A stretch of DNA of 64,000 nucleotides from assembly GCA_043228905.1 (NCBI GenBank), contig JBHGNT010000001.1:11470001-11534000 (forward strand), written 5' to 3'. Below the pieces are notes generated by a model. The model worked only from the letters and a program-made list of their open reading frames with translations, made no database searches and had not been told where the DNA came from. Numbering within the stretch: position 1 is the first letter of the stretch; each line of letters begins with the position of its first letter. Origin of the DNA: Azolla caroliniana (Eukaryota > Polypodiophyta). Shown piece after piece: positions 57,439 through 64,000 of this stretch. The translations under genes were made by a program, and so were the position numbers.

Positions 57439-58859
57439 ATAGATAGATAGATTATATTATCGTCTTCGGAGGTCAAATATGACCTATGAGACCAAAAATA
57501 TTACATTTCACGTGATATGTGTGAAAGTGAGTAGTGACTCTCGATGTTCAAGAACTTTACCAATGAATGTTGCAATCGAGAGTGCACATTGTGGTTGTGA
57601 GAGGAATTCATGCAAAGATTGGGCTCGATCGAAGAGATGTGGAAAGCATGGTCGAATATGATCAAAGGCAGAGGATTGTATCAAAGTGTGATACTCAGAC
57701 TCACGAACTTGTTTAGGGCAAAGTGTGCTTAGTCGACCACTCTCATCACTTGTACCCCAACGCCCTGTTTCACATCGCAATGCATGTGAGCTAAGTCGCA
57801 TGGAAGCAATGGTTCGAATGGAAGATAACAGTATGGGCTCTAACATGTATGGATGTGTACGATTTCCCCATTCTGCAAAGAATATGGTTTTGTAGTTAGG
57901 TGCAACATGTGTAGTATAATGTGTGAAGCGTGAGCCTCCACATTTGTCCCATGTCATGATACATTGGCGCTACAAAAATGCCTCATTTACAGAGGAATCT
58001 AATGATGCATCATGAAGCAAGTGTCTCGCATCCCATCTACCAAACCATTTTTCTTTATCTTGCATCTAATTGGAACACAAAACTTTGCTTTTATGCGTCT
58101 TTTGGATCTTTTTGCTTGCTTCCCACGCAATTCTAGGAAGTCGATGTGAGGGACTTTTTTGAACCTTAAGCATGTATTCAACAACCCTTTCCATGGCCAT
58201 GATCTCAATGGGAAGCAATCCCGTCTCAAGGAGGAGGAGGGTGTAGGGCGTTTGTTTCTTAACTTGTAGAAACTTGGTAAGAAAATGCTTTTGGACATTT
58301 TCAAACTCTTTCCACATAGATTTAGGGATGCTACCGCCCCATACTTCCAGCCCATAGAGAAGAACCGGTGTCACCAAAGTGTCGAAAATATATTTCTTGA
58401 GGACCCAACACTTAATATCTCCAAGATTGCATGTGTTCTCAAATGCATAGTATCCTCGCTTGCCCGCCTCTAAGCGGCGTGTAGCACATTCATTCCATCT
58501 ATGATTTGAAGGAACTTCAAGGCCAAGATATTTGAAGCTTTCCACACATTCAAGTGGCTCATTTTTGTACATAATGCATGGTTTATCTCTTTTTTGGCTC
58601 TTCACAAGCATAATCTTTGTTTTAGAGCTATTGACACTTAATTTAGTATGCATGCAAATTTTTTCCAATGCCTTCATAAGCTTTTGTGCATCTCCTAAAG
58701 TATTTGCAAAAAGCACTACATCATCTGCATATAGCAAAAGCATAATCACAACATTCCCAATGGCAACTTCTTCAACACATTCTTCCTTTGCAAACTTGGT
58801 AACCATTTCTTCAAATTCATCAATGCATAGACCAAATAGTGTTGGTGAGAGTGGGCATC
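57439..58859 (-). mobile_element. LINE 3: non-LTR element broken by a copia insertion
   Basis: The 3' terminus (about 57,451) has the family dyad AGGTCAAATATGACCT and a (GATA)n tail (57,439-57,450). The body reads upward to 58,859, where the RT sequence stops at QG|CPLSP exactly where the copia(-) LTR begins. LINE 3 therefore continues, if at all, beyond the copia nest and outside the window. LINE 2 lies against its tail. Confidence 0.88.
57508..58859 (-). pseudogene. LINE 3 reverse transcriptase and C-terminal region, one stop
   Basis: From the copia junction the frame runs CPLSPTLFGLCIDEFEEM, LLLYADDVVLFA, SVNSSKTKIMLV, SFKYLGLEVPSNHRW, LLYGLEVWGG and LETGLLPIEI, and stops at 58,066 (TAG after VLCSN). 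It then continues open in the same direction (KWFGRWDARHLL … LSTLCPKQVRESEYH) to 57,508. The zinc knuckle is reduced to C..C with H in the expected place. Residues upstream of 58,859 in the same frame come from the LTR and are not LINE sequence. Confidence 0.88.
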
Positions 58860-58901
58860 TGTTAAAGATTGCTTGCGGAAGCGTTAGAAAGAACAATACA
58901 C

Positions 58902-58902
<1 letters not shown>

Positions 58903-58944
<42 letters not shown>

Positions 58945-58946
58945 AG
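58903..58946. repeat. (GA)n microsatellite inside the copia(-) LTR
   Basis: Uninterrupted GA repeats in plus orientation (CT on the element's strand), between its TATA box and its 3' end. Confidence 0.93.
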
Positions 58947-59188
58947 GACACACTATTTTCAAAAATTATATGAATACTCTGTGCTCTCACACTATCTACA
59001 ACGCGCTCATCAGCGCTATTTATACAAGTCCACACGGGACTATTAGAAGTACGGTGTACTTCAATGCTCACACGAGCATCTGACACTAACTACGAAACTA
59101 TAACTGCCTAGTAGTCTAACCTATATTAGGCTACCAGTTACGGATTGGATCCGGCATACCGGCTCCCCAGCTCACCGGTCCTTACTGC

Positions 59189-59842
59189 TTACCGGCTCGG
59201 TTGCTCACCGGCATACCGATTCCTCTCACTTACCGGCTCAGGCTTATTCAGCCGATCCGGCTCTGGTTGAGCTTGCCACTCAACTTGAGGTAGGGTCGTA
59301 GTGTCAACCTCTTTGGCAGCCGGTTCTTCCAACCAACTTCTCATGGCGTCGCTTCGCCTTGCTCGCGCTCCTTGTCCGGTCCGGTCCCGTTCGCCGCGAC
59401 CCCTTTGGTTCTGCGCGCCTCGACCTTCGGCATGTCTGCTCAATAGGCCCATCTCAGCTCCTTTGTTGCTATGACTCCGGCGCTTGCCGATCCGTCGGTT
59501 CCTCCACGATGGCATCGACTTCCGCTGCGTCCGTGTCTCCTTGGCCTCTCGTTGATCCGACTCATCCGGATCCGTCTGTTGATCTGAATCGGCTGTCTTT
59601 GACTCGTTCCAGCTCTTGTCCGAATTGGTATCCTCCGATTCGATTTTCGGCTTCAGGCCTCTAACCACATCGGACCACGTCCGGGTCTTGGCCTTCTCCG
59701 TGCTTCCTTTGGCTTCTTCAACTGGTTCACCGAAGTTGAATTCTTCGGTCAACTCCGCATCATGGCCATTACGATCGTGATGACCTCCGTATAACATGCA
59801 CTTCTCTTCCTGAGTGTACACTTCTTCTTCACAGCCGCTCAC
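59189..59842 (-). other. Charged 217-residue open frame downstream of copia(-) pol
   Basis: An open frame lying wholly between the copia(-) pol end and its TATA box, so probably in the LTR U3 region. The product would be very hydrophilic, rich in Glu, Lys, Ser and Arg, with TWSDVVRGLKPK near the N-terminal third and an Arg/Gly-rich stretch (RGRGERDRTGQGARARR). It has no membrane segment, so it is not envelope-like. The surrounding DNA is GC-rich, which lowers stop frequency, so it may be fortuitous. I do not recognise it. Confidence 0.25.
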
Positions 59843-60016
59843 TCCGACCTATTCGGATGTGCCGACTTCCTTCGTCGACTCGGCTTCATTTTTCTTCTTG
59901 TCTCCACCTCTACCGGTTCTTCTCTTACATACGGGTTCAACAGTTTTTTTGCCTTTGCGTCTCCCCCTCAAGTGCGACACGTCGAGATGCTGAACACCAA
60001 GCATTTCGGTAAAGTG

Positions 60017-60610
60017 CTACAACTTGTCCGACCCGAGCGGTTTGGTGAAGATGTCGGCAACTTGTCGATCCGTGTGAACATACCGTATTTCAACTTCACC
60101 GCTCAGGACCCGCTCACGCACGAAGTGATAATGCACTTCTATGTGCTTTGTGCGAGCATGGAACACAGGGTTCTTGGCGAGCTGCATGTTGCTGAGGTTA
60201 TCGCAGTAGATAAGGATCGGGGTCGGTACCTTGATCCGCAGGTCTTGCAGTAGTCGCCGAAGCCAAATGGCTTCACAGGTGGCAACGGTCACGCCCCAGT
60301 ATTTAGCCTCAGTGCTGGATAGAGCCACTGTTGGCTGCTTTTTGCTACTCCACGCAACAGCCGTGCTCCCAAGAGAAAACATAAAGCCGGAAGTTGAGTG
60401 ACGATCCGTTGCATCGCCAGCCCACTCAACATCCGTGTAGCCAACAAGCTCTTCGGTTATACCTTGCCGGTATAAGAGCCCCCGGTCCTTAGTGCCGTTT
60501 ACATACCTTAGTATTCGTTGCACGCATTGAAGGTGCTCCACGGTCGGCTTCTGCATGAATTGGCTTACCACTCCAACCGGATAGCTAATGTCGGGTCGGG
60601 TGATGGTCAA
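60017..60610 (-). pseudogene. Copia(-) RNase H region
   Basis: Carries TRPDISYPVGVVSQFMQKPT, YTDVEWAGD..DRHSTSGF (RNase H Asp), ALSSTEAKYWG and VADIFTKPLG, the standard copia pol end. Stops at 60,017; a further open stretch (LGVQHLDVSHLRGRR) after that stop spans the purine tract. Separated from RT by a nonsense codon. Confidence 0.93.
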
Positions 60611-60712
60611 GTAGATCAGGCTTCCGACTATTTGTCGGAACCTTTTCTCATCGCAAGCTGGTCTGGAGTTGGGATGGATCTTCTGATTCCGGTCCAGGGG
60701 TGTGGAGACAGG

Positions 60713-61585
60713 TCAACATTCCGTCATGCCGAACTTGTACAATATATTCAACGCATAATGGCGTTGAGAAAGCAATATGTCGTCGGGAGTGTGGATGACC
60801 TCGATCCCCAAAAAATAATGAAGGTCCCCCAAGTCCTTCATATCGAATGCGTCCGACAACTGGGACTTGACGCAGTTGATTTCTGGAAGACTTGGGCCGG
60901 TGATGACTAAATCATCAACATAGAGTAAGATACATACCAGACCGTTTGAGCCTTGACGGATGAACAAGGAAGAGTCTGACTTAGAGGCACCAAACCCCAT
61001 CTTTCGCAACCAGTGCGTGATCTTAGCATTCCAAGTACGGGGGGCTTGCTTCAAGCCGTACAACGACTTCCTCAGCCGGCATACCGCCAACTTGTTCACC
61101 TTCGACTAAAATCCGGGGGGCTGAGTCATAAAGACTTCTTCTTCAATATCTCCTTGAAGGAAGGGATTCTTCACATCCATCTGATGAAGATGCCACCCCC
61201 TTGCCGCAGCAACCGCCAGTACCACACGAACCGTCGTCATCTTCGTTATAGGAGCGAAGGTCTCGTCGTAGTCGATTCCGTGGGTCTGCGCATATCCCTT
61301 CGCCACTAACCCGGCCTTGTACCGGTTAACTGTACCGCCGACATTGTACTTTACCTTGTACACCCACTTGCATCCGATCGGTTTACAGTGACGGGGAGAG
61401 TCAACCAAGTCCCAAGTTCTGTTGGCATCCAGTGCCCGCATTTCTTCCTCCATAGCGGCACGCCAATTTGCGTCCTTTGCCGCTTTTGCGTAGCTCTCCG
61501 GCTCACGCACTTCCGCGACCTTGGTCATGTACGCATAATGATGCGCCATGTACTCGTTATACCCGTACCGTTTAACGAGATCCTT
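60713..61585 (-). pseudogene. Copia(-) reverse transcriptase region, with nonsense codons
   Basis: The frame begins at the copia(+) junction (61,585) with [16 protein letters not shown], then [38 protein letters not shown] and the catalytic LLYVDDLVITG. A TAG interrupts after QPPGF (about 61,106) and a TGA after GMTEC (about 60,713). Both lie at positions that are coding in intact copia elements. Anything upstream of 61,587 in this frame belongs to the other element. Confidence 0.92.
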
Positions 61586-61586
61586 C

Positions 61587-62227
61587 TGTTGGGATTTCGG
61601 TCCCTCCGGATGGGATGTCCGGATATGAATGACGGCAAGCCCGGTTGCGGTTACGGAACCAGATGATGAAGAGTACCCGGCATGAAGCCGGATGAAGAGC
61701 AACCGGTTACGGATCCGGATGTTGAAGACCCCGGCTACGGAGCCGGATGACGAATGTACCCGGAGAGAGATCCGGATGCGGGGACATATTTGCGAATATG
61801 TTTGCCAAGGGCCCTTGAGGCTATATTTGTAAATAGCCCGAAAGTCATATGTGTATAAATATGACTTAGGGCAAACAGTTGTTGTTGTTGCTCATTTTTC
61901 TGTTTTTCACTTAGAGGGAGAGAGTGAGAGCAGTCGAGAGAGAGAGAGAGAGAGAGAGAGACGAAGAGGTCGTTGCCTCTGTGTATTACCGCCGCCTGTG
62001 GCGAGGACAGCGAGCTCAAGGTCGTCGCCTTGCAGCTCGCCATTGTACATTCCCTACGCATAGTGATAGTTGGAGTTCGAGGACTCCCGTGGTTTTTCCC
62101 ATTTAGGGTTTTCCACGTAAAACATCCTGTGTACTCTTCTCTCTATTGTCTTCGTGCATTCTGTGTATTTCCTGTTTTCTGTGAGTTGATCCTATTCCTC
62201 GGTTGTGGCCGAGCGTAGTGTCTAACA
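61587..62227 (+). repeat. 5' LTR of copia(+)
   Basis: 641 bases, TGTTGGGATT … GTCTAACA. TATA-like GTGTATAAATATG is at about 61,850. A GA-rich leader tract follows (about 61,916-61,961). Confidence 0.9.
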
Positions 62228-62230
62228 AAG

Positions 62231-62242
62231 TGGTATCAGAGC
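62231..62242 (+). other. Primer binding site of copia(+) (initiator tRNA-Met)
   Basis: TGGTATCAGAGC, three bases after the LTR, the standard plant copia site complementary to the 3' end of initiator tRNA-Met. Confidence 0.95.
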
Positions 62243-62258
62243 GACGGTAACACAGAAA

Positions 62259-64000
62259 ATGGAAGGCGGCGGTAGTGGGCCTCCGGGCATGATGGTGTTG
62301 AACTCATAGAACTATGCCGACTGGAAGATAAAGATGGAAGACCTTCTCATCGTCCGAGACCTGTACGAACCGATCGACAATGCCGAGATACCCAAGGGAG
62401 TAATAGAGTCGGAGTGGAAGCTCCTGAACCGGAAAGCCGTAGCGACGATCCGGCAATATGTCGATGTAAGTGTCCTGCAACATGTGGCGAACGATACGAA
62501 CGCCTATGAGATGTGGCAGAAGCTGTCCGGACTGTATGAGAGGAAGAATGCCCTGACCCGGACCTCCCTGATGAGGAAGATAGTGAATCTTAAGTACCGG
62601 GACGGCGAGAGCATGGTCGAACACGTCAGCACGTTCATGGGATTCGTGAACCAGCTTGTGGCGATCAAGTTCCCGTTGGATGACGCGATGCAAGCCATCA
62701 TGCTGATGTGTACCCTCCCGGAGAGCTGGGATAACTTGGTAGTTACACTCAGCACCTCCTGTAAGGAAGAGAACTTGTCTTTACTAACGGTAAAGACAAG
62801 TATTCTAAATGAAGAAGCGCGTCGGAGAGATAAAGAACCGGCCTCCGACTCGAAGGCGCTGCTTACCGAATCGGAACGGGGAAGACAACGGAACCGGAGT
62901 CCGCAAAGACGGGAGAAGTCGGGGACACGGTCGCAGTCGAGGGGGAGACCTACATGCTTCTACTGTGGGAAGCCGGGGCACTTCCAGAAGAACTGTCGGC
63001 ATTTCCGGAAAGACAACGGAACCGACGGTACCGATTCGAAGAAGTCATCGGAGCGAAACGGTGCATACCGGGGAGCCGCGGACCGGAGAGGTCCGGATCG
63101 GCGAGGGCAGGACCGGAAAGGAACGACGGCACTCGCGGCAAGTGAAGAAGAGATAATGCTCATTACCGAAGAGAGGGAGCTGAACCTTGCCGGTGAAGAG
63201 ATGACCTGGGTGGTCGATTCCGGAGCGTCGTTCCACCTGACCCCGGAGAAGAAATACTTCTCATCCTACACAGCCGGTGAGCACGGCTGTGTCCGGATGG
63301 GAAATGAAGGTACATGCCGGATTGCCGGCATAGGAGACGTGTGGCTGATGACATCAACCGGATGCAAGATGCTGCTGAAGGATGTTCGACACGTTCCGGA
63401 GGTTCGATTGAACCTGATTTCGGCCGGGAGGCTAGACGATGAAGGCTACACGGGTAGCATCCGGAACGGTGTCATGAAGTTCAGCAAAGGGAGCCTGATA
63501 GTGGCTCGGGCCCGGAAGGTCAACACACTGTACCTGATGAATTCCCGGCTATGTCCGGAGGAGCTGAACGTGGCAGCTGACACTACCGGTGAGCTGTGGC
63601 ACAAGAGACTGTGCCACATGAGCGAGAAGGGGATGAAGAGGCTTGCCGAAGACAACCTGATACCGGTAAAGCACGTACAACTGGGGAAGTGTACCGACTG
63701 TCTGGCCGGTAAGCAAAACCGGACCGCCTTCCGCTCAAGACCACCGACGAGACGTAGCGCACCATTGGAGTTGGTGCACACTGACGTGTGTCAAGTAGAA
63801 ACGAAGTCACATGGTGGAGCCCAGTACTTCGTGACATTCATTGATGACCACAGCCGGAAGCTGTGGACGGCACCGTTGAAGACAAAGGACCAAGTATTGT
63901 CCGTCTTCAAAGAACTCCACGTGAGAGTGGAAAGGGAATCCGGCAAGAAGCTGAAAGCGATACGAGCGGATAACGGAGGGGAATACCGGGGGCAGTTCGA
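62259..64000 (+). pseudogene. Copia(+) gag-pol frame, partial, one early stop
   Basis: The ATG at 62,259 opens MEGGGSGPPGMMVLNS, then TAG (62,307-62,309), then NYADWKIKMEDLL and an uninterrupted frame to the last base. Domains: UBN2-type gag (about 62,320-62,810), CCHC knuckle CFYCGKPGHFQKNC (62,956-62,997), protease active site WVVDSGASFHL (about 63,208-63,240), GAG-pre-integrase HKRLCHMSEKGM with C..C (about 63,600-63,710), and integrase core start (LVHTDVC, FIDDHSRKLW, IRADNGGEYRG) near the end. It has no stop before 64,000, so it continues outside. Protein could start at a later Met (62,334) downstream of the TAG. Integrity beyond the window is unknown. Confidence 0.92.

Larger units (their letters stand above)
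58860..59942 (-). repeat. Putative 3' LTR of copia(-)
   Basis: On the minus strand it starts TGTTGAACCC and ends CTTTAACA (near-complementary ends). TATA-like TATAAATAGCGC lies at about 59,015-59,026, followed by a leader with a 44-base (CT)n tract (58,903-58,946). The 5' LTR is not in the window, so the upper boundary is inferred from the TG after the purine tract. Confidence 0.55.
58860..61586 (-). mobile_element. Ty1/copia element on the minus strand, inserted in LINE 3 and itself interrupted
   Basis: Minus-strand order: RT (61,585-60,713), RNase H (60,610-60,017), a purine tract (GAGGGGGAGA, about 59,966-59,976) and a putative 3' LTR (58,860-59,942). The upstream half (gag, protease, integrase, 5' LTR) is displaced beyond the plus-strand copia that begins at 61,587. 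The last bases of LINE 3 before the LTR are GCATC, the expected 5-bp target sequence; its partner would lie beyond the window. Several nonsense codons are present, so it is inactive. Confidence 0.88.
61587..64000 (+). mobile_element. Ty1/copia element on the plus strand, nested in copia(-); runs off the window
   Basis: 5' LTR 61,587-62,227, primer site 62,231-62,242, then gag, zinc knuckle, protease, GAG-pre-integrase and the first part of integrase to the end of the window. It interrupts the copia(-) RT frame cleanly, so it is the youngest insertion in this nest. GC content is far above that of the flanking host DNA. Apart from one stop near the start of gag the ~565-codon frame is open. Confidence 0.95.

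Noticed and set aside
58862-58962. N-terminal extension of the LINE 3 frame reading a Leu-Ser repeat
   Set aside because: It is translation of the (CT)n tract in the copia(-) LTR; the real LINE sequence begins only at the insertion junction 58,859.
59189-59842. Envelope-like gene of a Sirevirus
   Set aside because: No signal peptide, membrane segment or coiled coil; the frame is more hydrophilic and lies partly where U3 of the LTR is expected.
61587-61702. N-terminal extension of the copia(-) RT frame
   Set aside because: These codons lie in the copia(+) LTR; the RT sequence starts at 61,585.
62304-63837. Several minus-strand open frames of 60-130 residues
   Set aside because: Shadows of the GC-rich copia(+) gag-pol frame; no domain on the minus strand.

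Overview
The window is nuclear DNA of a land plant. Evidence: a plant-type glutaredoxin-like gene, a class I HD-Zip homeobox gene, an intron-containing tRNA-Tyr(GUA), a ten-exon MAF1 gene, a plant serine carboxypeptidase-like gene (SCPL50 type), and many plant retroelement remnants. The single-copy DNA is AT-rich with dense microsatellites. The low gene density, many non-LTR elements and rather divergent MAF1 would suit a large genome outside the best-known flowering plants (a fern, for example), but this is only an impression. Nothing bacterial, organellar or CRISPR-like was seen.

Layout. 1-205: 3' end of a LINE (or LINE-tailed SINE). 564-7249: a possible leader intron of the glutaredoxin-like gene, holding diverged tandem repeats and a 5'-truncated, broken LINE on the minus strand (2.1-5.95 kb). 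7259-8866: glutaredoxin-like coding exon. 10.8-11.2 kb: solo LTR of a Ty3 element. 11.8-13.1 kb: inverted duplication with a 0.84-kb spacer. 13-20.8 kb: gene-poor DNA with LINE 3' fragments and long simple repeats. 20.84-22.81 kb: HD-Zip I gene in three exons. 23.65 kb: tRNA-Tyr. 24.8-25.7 kb: unknown Asp-rich protein gene, apparently frameshifted in a CA microsatellite and bracketed by a perfect 22-bp inverted repeat. 28.66-32.26 kb: defective Ty3/gypsy element with two LTRs and a perfect 5-bp target duplication. 34.26-35.77 kb: two copies of one Mutator-like MITE with 10-bp target duplications. 40.24-40.36 kb: near-perfect 60-bp foldback. 43.9-48.1 kb: MAF1. 49.4-52.8 kb: SCPL gene, convergent with MAF1. 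53.8 kb: Ty3 integrase fragment. 55.9-64 kb: a nest of LINE 2, then LINE 3 broken by a minus-strand Ty1/copia element, itself broken by a younger plus-strand copia element that runs off the window.

The host genes do not form a pathway. They act separately in Pol III repression (MAF1), transcription (HD-Zip), vacuolar or secreted proteolysis (SCPL), a glutaredoxin-fold protein, and tRNA supply. The more unusual material is structural: LINE 3' ends that share a short dyad and finish in different microsatellites, MITE families with readable target duplications, an inverted duplication of a gene start that forms a hairpin, and layered retroelement insertions whose order can be read directly.
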